Origin: Aurantiochytrium sp. KH105
Taxonomy: Eukaryota > Sar > Bigyra > Thraustochytrida > Thraustochytriidae
Direction: 5' to 3'
DNA length: 64,000 nt
Assembly (NCBI GenBank): GCA_003116975.1
Contig: BGKB01000033.1
Span: 124,001-188,000 of the forward strand
Shown: positions 32,135 through 43,700 of the stretch, piece after piece
Layout: the number at the start of each line of letters is the position of its first letter
Position numbering within the stretch: the first letter of the stretch is position 1
Translations under genes and position numbers: made by a program
Notes under the pieces: model-generated
Told to the model about the DNA's origin: nothing
What the model saw: only the letters and a program-made list of their open reading frames with translations
Database searches by the model: none

Positions 32135-34107
32135 CGGCTGCGTGGCGCGGCGCGGCGGGGCGGGGCGACGCACGCGGCGCGATCTAGATCCCGCCGCTCT
32201 CTCTCGCGCGCGCGAGAGAGAGAGACATCGAACGCGCGATGCCATGCCCGCTTTTCTCTCTCTCAGTTTTTGTCCATCCCAGGCGCAACCGCTGGGGCAT
32301 CGCATCACGCCTGAGGCGCAGCGCGACGCGGCAGGCGGAAGGGAGCGGGGAGGGGGGAGACCAGGGCGAGCGGAGAGAATGCGCAACGGCGCGGCCCCGC
32401 GGTCCGGACCAGGACTCTCGCCGCTCGCGTCAGCTCCAGCCGCGGTAGCTTGCTTGCCTGGGTCCGCGCCGGCAAAGATGGCGCCCGCCGGCTCTCGTCT
32501 CTTTTGCTCACTCGCGCCGCTTTTCCCGTGGACGCGCGCCCCACGCGGGCGGCGGCGAAGAAAATGAAATGATCTAGCCTAGGCCTAGATGAAGAAGTAG
32601 GCATAGGCTATGGAGAAAAAGCGGGCTCCCCCCCCCCCCCACAGTGCTTGACGCCGCGATGGAGTCAGCCCCGCGCCCACAGCTGTACACCGGGCGTCCA
32701 CTGCGCCGTGCGCCCCTTCGACGCGGCCCCGCAGCCACAGTGGACGCCGCGCTGTCAAGGGCGCGCGAGCTCCCGTCCCTGCAAGCGAGTACGTGTGTGC
32801 GCAAAACTTTCTTTTTTTTCTTTTTTTTCTTTTGCTAACATTTTTTACATTCTGCGATTACACACGCGTGCGCACACACGCACGCACGCACGCACGCACA
32901 CGCAGGTGCACGGGACCCTCCCTCTCTCGCTCCTTGCGTGGCAGCCTGCGCGGCAGGCGCAGCTGCTCTGCAGCCTGGCTGCGCGCCTGCCCTGGCCGGG
33001 ATGCCGGGGCTGCTTCGCTTTTTCTTCCTCGCCCCTGGCCGCGCCGCGTCCGGCCCGCCTTCCCTCGCCACTGCACGGGGGCCGGACTCTTCTTCTTCTT
33101 TCCTTTCCTTTTCTCAAGTGCAGCTTGAAGCAAGGGAGCGCGAGGAAGGGCCAGAAATGGCGGGCGGCCGCGCGACCGACCCGTTAGGATCCACGAACGT
33201 CCAAGCAACCTCGCAGCTGCAGTGCAGCAGCCATGGCAGCTCGCGAGCGACCGAGCGGAAACCTCGCCCTCGCGCATTTCTCGCGCCGCTCCCGGCCGCG
33301 AGCTCGGCCTCTCCGGCGCGTCGTGTGCGTGCACGCTCGTGGCGCACGCATCTCGTCCCGGCCGGCTAGCCAGCGCGGCTTGTGCGTGGCTTTCACCTTT
33401 TCTAGCCAGACCAACCGGCAATCGGTCGCAGTTCAAAAGAAAAGAAGAGCTCACAGGAAGGAACAAATTATCCAAACTTCATAAATTCAAAAAAAACTCT
33501 ATTCAAAAAATTCAATGTGTAGTGGTATGATGATACTAACCAATCAAGATACAGAAAGCGAGAGAAGCTGACGTTCGATTCAAACCAAGTTTCCAGACGC
33601 CGCGCGAGTCTCTGCGCAGGGCGGATGGAGGGCGGCGCGGCTCGGCGCTGCGCTGCCCTTTCCGGAGCCGAGCCGAGCCGGGCAGCGCGCCTGGATGGAT
33701 GGATGATCGATCGATCGATCGAGCTCCGCCGGCCCAGCCACCATGGCCAGCCAGCCGCGAGGGCGCGGAGGTTGGATTTGAAATCGCGACATCGGCACGG
33801 GCGGGGATGGTTCGCGATACGACACGGCACGGACCCGCTCTCTCCATCATCCGTTCCATGCAGGCTTGCTTGCTTGCTTGCTCGCGTGCGTGCGTGCAAG
33901 CCCAGCCTTGTCCAGGCTCGCTGGCTTGGCTGGCGCCACCGTCCGCAAGCTCGCACGCAAAACAAAACAACGCGCGGTGCAGGTATGGATAGGTAGGCAG
34001 GCAGGCAGGCTTGTCGGAAATTTCGAAAATTTGAAATCGGCCGGCCATCATGGATGCTTGCTTTCTCGTTCCTTCTTCTTCAAGTTCTTCTTCAAGTTCC
34101 TCTTCGA

Positions 34108-34109
34108 GC

Positions 34110-34145
<36 letters not shown>

Positions 34146-34154
34146 CATGCAGGC
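34108..34154. repeat. (CAGG)n tetranucleotide repeat
   Basis: About eleven CAGG units with one interruption (CATG), about 1 kb upstream of array copy 2. Confidence 0.75.
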
Positions 34155-34479
34155 ACCCACCAACCCACCCACCCGCCACCCGCCGCGACCAGTAGCCAGC
34201 GTTCTCGCGCCTCGCTTCTCGCGGCCCGTGACTCTTCCGAGTTTCGTCTCGTCGAGGCGCACGAAGAAGAAAAAGGCGACGGACGGCCGACTCGCCTCGC
34301 CTCGCCCCCCTCCCGCCGGTGCACAAGGACGCGGCGGACACAAGTAGGAAGCGCGGTGCGCCGTCACGGCGCCCTTCCCCAGCGAGCCGGCCAGCCAGTC
34401 ATGGCATGGCAGTCCTTCGGCCGGCCAGCCTCGGCGTGGAGACCTTTCTTTCCCGCTTTCTCTCCTGCTTTCCCGCTTT

Positions 34480-34516
34480 CCTTCTTTCTTTCTCTCTCTC
34501 TCTCTCCCGCTTTCCT

Positions 34517-34549
<33 letters not shown>

Positions 34550-34550
34550 G
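34480..34550. repeat. (TTTC)n / (CT)n microsatellite
   Basis: Pyrimidine-only run with TTTC and CT units, upstream of array copy 2. Non-coding. Confidence 0.7.
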
Positions 34551-35190
34551 AGACCATTCCATCCCATTCCTTCCCGTCCCCTCCATCCTTCGCGCTGTCT
34601 ATTGACGTCCTCGCTCGCTGGCTCCGCTTCCCTTTTTTTCCCCCGTTCGTTCGCCTTGGGCGCCGAGCCCGCGTGCCCTGCGCTGCGCTCCCCAGTGCGG
34701 ACACATGGCATGCGTCAGAGGGCGCGCCGCGGTCGCGTGCCAGAGGCGGCGAAGCCAAGATGGAGATCTCTCGACCCCCAACCCGACACGACCCGACCCG
34801 ACACGACACGACACGAATCGCCTTGGTTCGTTCGCTCTACGACAGATTCCTGGATGGACGGGCGCCCGACTCGACCGCCTGCCAGACTGCTGAGCGAGGC
34901 AGGCGCGCGAACCTGGAGAACGAGAAGGAGTCCGCGAGCCTGGAAGCAGAGCCCCTTCCGTACTTGCCTCCGCCGGCCTTCCATCCTTGCTTGCATTCTT
35001 CCCGAGCCGCCTCGCGCGCGCCTGCCAAGGGAGAGTGAACAAGTGAGTATAAAAAAAAGCGAGTGAGTGCCACGCGTGGGCTGGCTGGCTGACGTGCAGA
35101 AGCGCAGCACAGAGCCAAAACCGGAAAAGAAGATCATTCGGACATTCGCTCGGTCGATCGTCCCTTCGGTCGTTCGCCCCCAGCGAGCCA

Positions 35191-38100
35191 ATGGAGCCCA
35201 AAAGCGCGCGAGCGAGACGCGCGCCGGCTACGCTTGCGGCAGCGGCGGCGGCGGCAGGAGTCGCCGTGTTGCTGCTCGCAAACTCCGCCCAAGCTGTCGC
35301 GCCTGCGTGCGGGGCCGGGAGCTCCTCGTACATTTACCAATCCAACACGCGATGCATTGACAATGGATTGAACGGCGTAGAGTCCGCCACCGTCAGCCTC
35401 GATACCTGCTGTGGTACCGCCACCGACACCGGCATCGTCGCAGAAGGAGACACCCAGACCTGCCGAGATGTCACATCCTTGTACCCATACTGCGAAACTC
35501 CCGATGACTGCGACGTCAGTGATACCGACATTCTCACTATCAGCCTCGACATTGCCACCGCAGAAGCCACCGACACATGCTGCCGCTCCTGCAAGTGCGT
35601 CGGCGATCCCGACTGCGTCTCCTTTGACAACACGCCCGCGTCCTGGGTCCTCTGCGACGGCCGTCGCAAGAGCAATTGCAAGCAGGGCCGCTCTCCGTGC
35701 CGTCGTCAGCGCGATCACATGGGCAATCGCTGCAAGTGGATCAAGAAGGACCCCGATTACCTTGGCTGGGATGTTGATGGCAGCCCTTGCCAGGTAAACT
35801 GGGAAAAGTCCGGCCACCCCACAATGCTCATGTATCAAACGAGCCTCTTCTCCGTCAACCTCACGCTCGGCGAGCGTGGTGTCATTGACAGTGTCCTCAT
35901 CACGACCGGTGAATCCGGTGCAGACTACGTTCTCGACGCTGATGCATGCTTCGAGCATGACCCGCGTCTCAACCCCAACGACTACGCCGCCGCCGAAGAA
36001 GCGTGGACCTCGGGCTCGGGTGACGCCATCCCCGATACCTGGAGCGTCAGCCTCCCAAACAGCGTCGAAATCATGTGGAATGTCGTCGACGATGCCACGC
36101 AGTCCATCGTCGAGATCTACTGCACGCAGCCGCCGGGCACCAACCGCACGCGCCTCGACGTCAAGCGCCTCTACAGTCTTGTCAACGAGACTGATGCTGG
36201 CGATGAGGACGGCTTTTGCATCACCAACACCATTGATCGCGGCCTCGCCACCACAAAGTACGCCAACGCCGACGACGACTACGAGTTCCAGCAAAAGTGT
36301 CTCGTGCAGACCCTTCCGGGGCTCCTTGCCACCTGCAAGATCATCATGGGCGCCGAGTGCACGCCGTACAGCCTCGATGACTACATCACCGAGTGGTGCC
36401 AAAACGCCGACATCACCAACACTGACCTTGATGGCGACGTCGACGAGTGCATCCGCATGCTTGTGCAAAAGGGATCTGAAACTGTCCGCGGTGAGCGCTG
36501 GACGCGTTACATTTGCCAACTCAACCGTGTCGACGACGTCGACGAGTGCATGGCTCTCGTTTCTCAGTTCGGCTGGGCCCAGTTCCTCATGGACAACTCC
36601 GATGGTCTCGTCGACTCTGGCAACGAGCTTTCTAGCTGCGCCTCCAGCGTCACTGCCTACTCTACGCTTGAGGGTGAGAACGCGACATGTGCCTTTGGCA
36701 TCTTCGTCGAGTACCTTCCCAGCGGAGAGGCCACTGATGCTGACGCGGACTGGGTACAGGCCTTCTTCATTCCCGCCGACCTTGTCCCGTGCAACAACGA
36801 GCTCGTCATTGACGGTACGCAGTACCCTGAGCTCTTTGCCTACCCTTTTCGCTTTCGCCAATGCACTCTCGACTCGAGCTGCCTTGCCGACTCGGCTTGT
36901 GCTCCCACTCTCGGCTTCGATGCCTCCGTCACCTTTGAATCGACCTGCGAAGATCTCCTGCGCAGTGACGACGAATGCTTCAGCACACAATGCCCCATGA
37001 ACGCGGACGTCGTTTCGAGCCCACAAGCCGTGTGCGAGGATGCTCCTTCGGCCCCGCTCGAGATTGGATCTTGCGACTCGTGCTGCGTCACCGGCGCGAT
37101 CCTTGAATCTGACAGCGGTGACGACGACCTCGATGGCGGTACCACAAGTGAGGTCGTTGACTCAGAGACGTGCCGTCAGCTGATCATTCAGTCTCCCTAC
37201 TGCGACACGACCACGCAGTCGGACATTTGCGATAGTCTCACCGCTGAAGATGGCGAAGCTGTCCTCACTCTCGAGTTTACCATGAACACCACGGAAATGA
37301 GCTGCTGCCGTTCTTGCGCCGCTTGGGGCGATCCGCTCATCTCCAGCTTTTATGGCGAGACCAGCAAGTGGATCAACTGCGATGGCCGCAACAGCCGCTG
37401 CAGCGTCAAAGAGGACGTCTGCGAGAGCCAACTCGACCATGCTGGCAATGCTTGCGTCTACAACGCCACGATTGCCGACCTGATCGAGATTGGTTCCGAC
37501 ATCGGCGCCTACGGCTCACCTTGCCAATCGAACGTGTCCCTCTCCGGTGAAGCCGTTCTCACCATGTACGAGACCGAAGGTTTTCGTGTCACAATTACCA
37601 ACGGCGAGCGTAGTGTCATTACTCATGCCACCATTGAACTTACCAATGACGTCTACGAGCTCGATCCATCGCAGTGCTTCAACGATGATCCGTACGATGC
37701 GTGGACTCTGTCAGACGTCTCGGACCCCACTCAAGGCACTCTTGACCTGACCTTTAGCGACACCGACCGCGACAACGAAAAGCAGTGGACCATTCGTGAC
37801 TCCGACACCGGCATTTTCATGAAGATTGTCTGCCTGCGCCGCGTCTCCCAGGCCGGCTACGTCGGAGGCTACCGTATGAACATTGAGTCCCTCATCGATA
37901 CAGTCGCCAACCGTACCTCGTCCAGTGGATTTTGCGAGACTGGTGCCATCGACTACGGACTCGCCACCATCAACAGCAACGGTGAGATCTGCCAGGAGAA
38001 CATCGAGGACCTTGTCGAATTCTGCCGCGCCGTGGCCGAGCCTTCGTGCATGAAGGAGCAGGTTGCCGACCTTGTGAAGGATTGGTGCGACACTGCCAAT

Positions 38101-38673
38101 GTCTATGTCAGCTATGACAACCACGCCAAAAAGTGCGTCAACGCCATCAAACCCAGCCGTTCAAACTCGAACAAGGTCCTCGCAGACTGGCAGGCCGTCT
38201 ACTGCGATGCCGTGAGCTCGCTCCGTGATGCCTCGCAGTCCGAGGAGACTTGGCAGGCGTTCTGTGTCTCGCGTCTGCAGAACGAGGGCTTCGCCGCCGT
38301 GGTGGCCGAGCTTGGAGATGGTCGTCTCACGTCTTCATCACAGAGCGAGTACTGCGCTAGCTCCGCCACTGAGTACGGACTCAAGTCTGATAGCGATGGT
38401 TGCATGCCTGGCGTCACCGTAGAGTACCAGACCACCGAGGGCAACTGGACCGAGCTTTTCTTCGTGCCGCAAAACCTCCCTCCTTGCGGCGATACCCTCG
38501 AGATCTCCGCCACAGACTTCCCCGAACTCTTTGTGCATCCCATTCGCTTTGTTCAATGCGAGCTGGACACCACGGCCTGCCCCGTGGCCTCTCACACAGA
38601 CTCCTATTGCGCAGCTGCGCAAGGGTACACGATCTCGTACATGTTTACCCAAGCTGACAGCGTTTGCAGTTAA
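35191..38673 (+). CDS. Secreted Cys-rich two-module protein, array copy 2
   Basis: Second paralogue, 1160 residues. The signal peptide has an alanine-rich core (ATLAAAAAAAGVAVLLLANS) with cleavage likely after AQA. Module A core CCRSCKCVGDPDCVSFD is at about residue 129; module B core CCRSCAAWGDPLISSF is at about 703. Module A carries a basic cysteine segment, CKQGRSPCRRQRDHMGNRC, shared with copies 3 and 4 but absent from copy 1 and from every module B. Several N-glycosylation sequons occur at matching places (NLTLGERG, NATIAD, NVSLSG). An Asp/Glu/Ser linker (SDSGDDDLDGG) just inside module B is variable among copies. The protein ends soon after the last cysteine pair with no membrane anchor. 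Most of its length is near-identical to copy 3, pointing to a recent duplication or gene conversion. Role unknown. Confidence 0.87.
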   Translation: MEPKSARARRAPATLAAAAAAAGVAVLLLANSAQAVAPACGAGSSSYIYQSNTRCIDNGLNGVESATVSLDTCCGTATDTGIVAEGDTQTCRDVTSLYPYCETPDDCDVSDTDILTISLDIATAEATDTCCRSCKCVGDPDCVSFDNTPASWVLCDGRRKSNCKQGRSPCRRQRDHMGNRCKWIKKDPDYLGWDVDGSPCQVNWEKSGHPTMLMYQTSLFSVNLTLGERGVIDSVLITTGESGADYVLDADACFEHDPRLNPNDYAAAEEAWTSGSGDAIPDTWSVSLPNSVEIMWNVVDDATQSIVEIYCTQPPGTNRTRLDVKRLYSLVNETDAGDEDGFCITNTIDRGLATTKYANADDDYEFQQKCLVQTLPGLLATCKIIMGAECTPYSLDDYITEWCQNADITNTDLDGDVDECIRMLVQKGSETVRGERWTRYICQLNRVDDVDECMALVSQFGWAQFLMDNSDGLVDSGNELSSCASSVTAYSTLEGENATCAFGIFVEYLPSGEATDADADWVQAFFIPADLVPCNNELVIDGTQYPELFAYPFRFRQCTLDSSCLADSACAPTLGFDASVTFESTCEDLLRSDDECFSTQCPMNADVVSSPQAVCEDAPSAPLEIGSCDSCCVTGAILESDSGDDDLDGGTTSEVVDSETCRQLIIQSPYCDTTTQSDICDSLTAEDGEAVLTLEFTMNTTEMSCCRSCAAWGDPLISSFYGETSKWINCDGRNSRCSVKEDVCESQLDHAGNACVYNATIADLIEIGSDIGAYGSPCQSNVSLSGEAVLTMYETEGFRVTITNGERSVITHATIELTNDVYELDPSQCFNDDPYDAWTLSDVSDPTQGTLDLTFSDTDRDNEKQWTIRDSDTGIFMKIVCLRRVSQAGYVGGYRMNIESLIDTVANRTSSSGFCETGAIDYGLATINSNGEICQENIEDLVEFCRAVAEPSCMKEQVADLVKDWCDTANVYVSYDNHAKKCVNAIKPSRSNSNKVLADWQAVYCDAVSSLRDASQSEETWQAFCVSRLQNEGFAAVVAELGDGRLTSSSQSEYCASSATEYGLKSDSDGCMPGVTVEYQTTEGNWTELFFVPQNLPPCGDTLEISATDFPELFVHPIRFVQCELDTTACPVASHTDSYCAAAQGYTISYMFTQADSVCS

Positions 38674-38830
38674 GGTGGTAGGAGGCCTTTCCGTACATTG
38701 AACAGCTTTTCACATGTGAACGTCAATCGCTGACTCCTTGGGGCTCCAGCAAGTGGTCGGCTCGGTGATTCTCCTTGGTAGCATTTAGCGCCGCGTTGAC
38801 GTGCGACTCACTCAGATAACATATATATGT

Positions 38831-39153
38831 CTTGACATCACTCCTTTATCCATCCATCATCAGCATGATTGATCATCATCCTGTCCCATCTTCATGGCGA
38901 GAAACGCAAGCCCAGAATGGCCCTTTGGGTGCCCCATGCGTTCGTGGTCGTCTCATGCGCTCGAGTTATGTGCCGCAAATTGGACGAAAATCATCTTGAC
39001 ATCACTCCTTATCCATCCATCATCAGCATGATTATCACCCTGTCCCATCTTCATGGCGAGAAACGCAAGCCCAGGGTGGTCCTTTGTGTTACCCAGGCGT
39101 TCGTGGTCGTCTCATGCGCTCGAGTTGTGTGGTGAGAATTGGACGAAATTTAT
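38831..39153. repeat. Direct tandem duplication, unit about 160 bp
   Basis: Copy one runs about 38831-38994 and copy two about 38995-39153. Both start CTTGACATCACTCCTT, share CCCATCTTCATGGCGAGAAA, and end near TTGGACGAAA. They differ by small indels and about a dozen substitutions. Located about 160 bp downstream of array copy 2. Confidence 0.85.
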
Positions 39154-39382
39154 GTTTGCCGACACCTCTCGCTACGAATTGCTTCCAGACTTGCTCGACT
39201 TCAGCACCCTGCAACAGAGAAGATGCACACGCAGAACCGAGAGCATCTCGTTATGATCAACGCCGCTATGCTCGTGACCGACTCCGTGTGAAAAGCCAGC
39301 CACCACGGCTATATTCGGTCCGTTGCCAAGAAAATGCTCAGGAACCCAGCACGGGGCTTCCGGGCTCCACATTCGTCCAATC

Positions 39383-39901
39383 ATGGCGACTCAGCTCCGG
39401 CCCACTCCGCTCAACTGTCTCATCATTACAAGTCAGGCCAAAGTCCCTGGTTTCATTGACGTTCACGGGACGATCTTGAATCAGCGTTTCGGGCTCGATC
39501 GGCCGCGTTTCCTATTCCGGTCCGTGTCTCTGATTTCCGTCCCCGATGCCCAAGCCTGCGCGCGTGATGCCCTGCACTCCCTTATTCCCTGGGCATGTGC
39601 CCTCAACGGGACTTACGAGTGGACGGTCCGCGGCTCTCTCCTCCTTGGAATTGCGTCGCTGCGCCCACAAAGGTCCCCTGGGACCTCGTCCATTACGTTT
39701 GAGGCTCACTCGCTCCAGGCTCGGTCTCGCCCTTCGCGCCGCCTCGGGAAACTTCTGGGTATGCCTCTTCTTCGCCCCCGCCCCCACGGTCTTACGACTT
39801 GTGCTCCCTCGCGACGCGAAGAACTGGACGCTAACCTGTCGCTGTCAAGTTGGCGCAGCCATCAGCAAGGACGCATCTTCATCTTCTTCTTACTGTTATA
39901 A
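39383..39901 (+). CDS. Possible small protein or gene remnant, 172 aa
   Basis: ATG-initiated frame between array copies 2 and 3 with less biased composition than nearby frames (for example NCLIITSQAKVPGFIDVHG, later ALNGTYEWTVRGSLLLGIAS). No family recognised. Towards the end it turns Arg/Ser-rich and finishes in a hydrophobic IFIFFLLL, which is not typical of a real protein end. It may be a remnant, an exon or chance. Confidence 0.25.
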   Translation: MATQLRPTPLNCLIITSQAKVPGFIDVHGTILNQRFGLDRPRFLFRSVSLISVPDAQACARDALHSLIPWACALNGTYEWTVRGSLLLGIASLRPQRSPGTSSITFEAHSLQARSRPSRRLGKLLGMPLLRPRPHGLTTCAPSRREELDANLSLSSWRSHQQGRIFIFFLLL

Positions 39902-40702
39902 CAACATGTAAGTAGAAGCAGAAGGAAAAAGGAGTCCAAGAATCCAATATGGCAGACCCCACAGTGGGCGCTCTCGCACATTTCCGCGCTCCCCAAGCCA
40001 GTCCCTGGGACCGCGCGACGGGACGCCCTGCGTCCCCGAGCGTCGCGTGGCCAACGCCTTGCGCCTCGCGCCGCGCCGCGCTGCGCCGCGCCGCGCCGCG
40101 CTCCGTCTCGTCTCTGGCCGGCCTGCTTGTCTGCGCGGACGGGGCGGGCAGGTTGCCCACCAACTCGCTCCTCGCTCGCTGGCTTCTCGTACTTTTCCAT
40201 AGAAAGAAATAAAGAAAGAAGAAAAGGTAAAAGAATGGAAAACTCCGAGCGACGCGAACTGGCTGTGAGAATGGTGGGGCCGGCGACAGGCTGCGCGCAT
40301 ACGCTCTTGGCCAGCCAGCCGGTCCGGAGTGAGAGCCCACGCGCACGATGAGGGAACACCAACGGGACACGGCCGGCTCCTGCTCCCGTGTAGCTCACAG
40401 TGGGGGAGAGAGGGCGCGGGAGGGAGAGTGAAAGTGCACCTGAAACAAGGGGCAATAAGGGGTAACAAGGGGAAATCAGCAGGAAAAGAATCCAGTCATC
40501 GCGCCAAGACGACACCGTCCGGGCTGCTGCCCGCCATCGCCATCGCCATCGCAAGCAAACCTGCAACAGCAAACCCCAAACACCAAGACCACCGCGACAC
40601 AACCGAAACGAGCGAACGAAGTTAATAAGGAAAGGACAAGACAACAGGAAAGAAAAGGAAAAGAAAAGGAAAGGACGAACTGGGACACTTGTACATCAGA
40701 GA
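39902..40702. other. Leader region of array copy 3
   Basis: GC-rich stretch with GCCGCGCC-type runs at about 40065-40102 and purine-rich AAAGG runs at about 40630-40676 just before the copy 3 start. No gene seen; the promoter of copy 3 should be here. Confidence 0.45.
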
Positions 40703-43700
40703 ATGAGCACGACGCAAAGCACGCGCCGCACGGCAGCGGCCGCCGTCATGGTCGCAGTAGTGGCCGTACTGGCCAGCACCACAGAGTCAATGGCGCCCTC
40801 GTGCGGGGCCGGAGGCAACTCGTACATCTACCAGTCGAACACGCGCTGCGTGTCGAATGACGGCGTCACCAGTTTGGAGTCGCCGAGTGCGTCTTACTCG
40901 ACCTGCTGTGGCGTCGACACCGATAGCGGCATCGTTTCGGCCGACGACGCCCAGACCTGCCGCGGCGTCACCTCCGTGTACCCATACTGCGAAAGCCCGG
41001 ATGACTGCGATGTCGATGAGGATGATACCCTCATCATCAGTCTTGCCGTCGATACCGCAGATGCCAGCGACACATGCTGCCGTTCCTGCAAGTGCGTCGG
41101 TGATCCCGATTGCGTCTCCTTTGACAGCACACCCGCGTCCTGGGTTCTCTGCGATGGCCGCCGCCAAAACAACTGCAAGCAGGGTCGCTCTCCATGCCGT
41201 CGCCAGCGCGACCACATGGGCAACCGCTGCCAGTGGGTCAAGAAGGACCCTGAATACCTTGGCTGGGATATCGATGGCAGCCCCTGCCAGGTTGACTGGG
41301 AAAAGTCTGGCCATCCCACCATGCTCATGTACCAAACGGGCCTCTTTGCCGTCAACCTCACGCTAGGTGAGCGCGGCGTCATCGACAGTGTCCTCATCAC
41401 GACTGGCGACGCGGGCGACAACTATATTCTCGATTCCGATGCCTGCTTCGAGCACGATCCGCGCCTCAGCCCCAACGACTTCGCCGCCGCCGAGGAAGCA
41501 TGGACTTCGGAGTCTGGCAACGCCATCCCCGATACCTGGAGCGTCAGCACCCCGAACAGCGTCGAAATTATGTGGAAGGTCGTCGACGACGCCACGCAGT
41601 CCATCGTCGAGATCTACTGCACGCAGCCGCCAGGCACCAGCCGCACGCGCCTCGACATCAAGCGCCTCTACAGCCTTGTCAACGAGACCGATGCCAGCGA
41701 CGAGGACGGCTTTTGCGTCACCAACACCATCGACCGCGGCCTCGCCACTACGAAATTCAAGAACGCTGACGATGACTACGAATTTCAGCAAAAGTGCCTT
41801 GTGCAAACCCTTCCCGGAACTCTCGCGACCTGCAAGATCATCATGGGTGCCGAATGCACGCCGTACAGTCTCGATGACTACATCACCGAGTGGTGCCAAA
41901 ATGCTGATATCACCAACACCGACCTCGCTGGCGACGTCGACGAGTGCATTCGCATGCTTGTGAAAAAGGGCACCGAAGCTGAGCGCAGCGAGCGCTGGAC
42001 GCGATACATTTGCCAGCTCAACCGCGTCGACGATGTCGATGAGTGCATGGCTCTCGTCTCTCAGTTCGGCTGGGCTCAGTTTCTCATGGACAACTCCGAT
42101 GGTCTCGTCGACTCTGGCAACGATTCCTCCAGCTGCGCTTCGAGCGTCGCTGCCTACTCCAAGCTCGAGGGCGACAACGCGACGTGTGCCTTTGGCATTT
42201 TTGTCGAGTACCTTCCCAGCGGAGACGCCACTGACGATGACGCGGTTTGGGAGCAGGCCTTCTTCATTCCCGCCGACCTTGTGCCGTGCAACAACGAGCT
42301 CGCCGTGAGCGGTTCAGAATACGCGGAGCTCTTTGCCTACCCGATTCGCTTTCGCCAGTGCTCCCTCGACGCGAGCTGCCTTGCCGACTCGGCGTGCGCC
42401 CCCACCCTTGGCTTTGACGTGTCCATCAACTTTTCCACTGACGACTGCCCGCCCACCACTTCCGATGATGGCAACCTTTGCTTTGACGCGGAGTGCCCCA
42501 TGAACTCGGACGTCGTCTCGAACCCGCAGTCGGTGTGCGAGACCGTCCCGAACGCCCCCCTCGAACTTGGCTCCTGCGAGTCTTGCTGCGTCGCCGATTC
42601 TATTCTTAGCTCCGACGACAGCTCTGATGACAGTGAGGACGAGCAAACGTGCCGTCAGCTCACGGTCCAGGCGCCGTACTGTGACACCAACCAAGAATCG
42701 ATGCAAGACATCTGCGACAAGCTCGTTTCCGAGGAAGGCCAGGGTGTGCTCACTGTCGACTTCACCATGGATACCACCGAGATGAACTGCTGCCGCTCCT
42801 GCGCTGCCTGGGGTGACCCGCTCATCTCGAACTTTTACGGCGAGACCAGCAAGTGGATCAACTGCGACGGCCGCAACAGCCGCTGCAGTGTCAAGGAGAA
42901 CGTCTGCACCGAGCAGCTTGACCATGCCGGTAACGCTTGCGTCTACAACCCTGACATTGCTGCCTTGATCAAGACAGGATCCGACATTGGTGCCTACGGC
43001 TCGCCTTGCCAGTCGAACGTGTCACTCTCGGGCGAGGCCATTCTCACCATGTACGAGACCGACGGCTTCCGTGTCAACATTACCAACGGCGAGCGCAGCG
43101 TCATTACCCATGCGACCATCGAGACTGTCGCGGGCGAGATTTACGCGTTGGACGCCTCGCAGTGCTTTAACGAGGACCCGTACGATGCATGGACCCTGGC
43201 GAGCGGTGAAGACGCGCAATCGGGCTCTCTGGCTCTTGCATTCACCGACACCGACCGCGAGCACGAGAAGAAATGGACTGTGCGGGACACCGCGAGCGGC
43301 ATTTTCATGAAGATCGTCTGCCTGCGCCGCGTCTCCAAGTCTGGCTACATCGGCGGCTACCGCATGAACATCGAGACTCTCATTGACACAGTCACGGATC
43401 GTGTCTCGTCGAGCGGCTTTTGCGAGTCGGGCACGATCGACTATGGTCTTGCCACCATCAACAGCAACGGCGAGGTCTGCCAGGAGAACATCGAGGACAT
43501 TGTTGCATTTTGCCGTGCCGTCGCATCGCCTTCGTGCATGAAGGAGCAAATCGTCGAGCTCGTCAACGACTGGTGCGACACCGCTAATGTCTTCTCCAGC
43601 TACACGAACCATGCTACAAAGTGCGTCAAGGCGATTAAACCAGGCCGCTCCAATAAGAACAAGGTCCTCGCCGACTGGCAGGCCGTTTACTGCGATGCCG

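Larger units (their letters stand above)
29718..35190. other. 5.5-kb spacer between array copies 1 and 2
   Basis: No supportable gene. The first 600 bp are AT-richer and hold a degenerate short repeat (listed separately). The remainder is GC-rich and full of microsatellites: CAAGG/CAAGA at about 32086-32134, poly-C at about 32629-32640, AC/CACG runs at about 32870-32905, GATC at about 33706-33722, CAGG at about 34108-34154 and TTTC at about 34480-34550. Open frames are Arg/Ala/Ser/Pro-biased. The last kilobase should contain the promoter and leader of copy 2. Confidence 0.5.

Noticed and set aside
31376-32386. Minus-strand 336-codon frame between array copies 1 and 2
   Set aside because: Low-complexity Ser/Arg/Pro composition, crosses the CAAGG repeat, no recognisable domain.
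34050-35066. Plus-strand 338-codon frame before array copy 2
   Set aside because: Runs through CAGG and TTTC microsatellites and is made of Ser, Arg, Phe and Leu runs.
35134-37026. Long antisense frame opposite array copy 2 (and similar ones opposite copies 1, 3 and 4)
   Set aside because: These mirror a real GC-rich coding frame on the other strand; they have no domains, and the sense strand shows signal peptide, conserved cysteines and paralogues.
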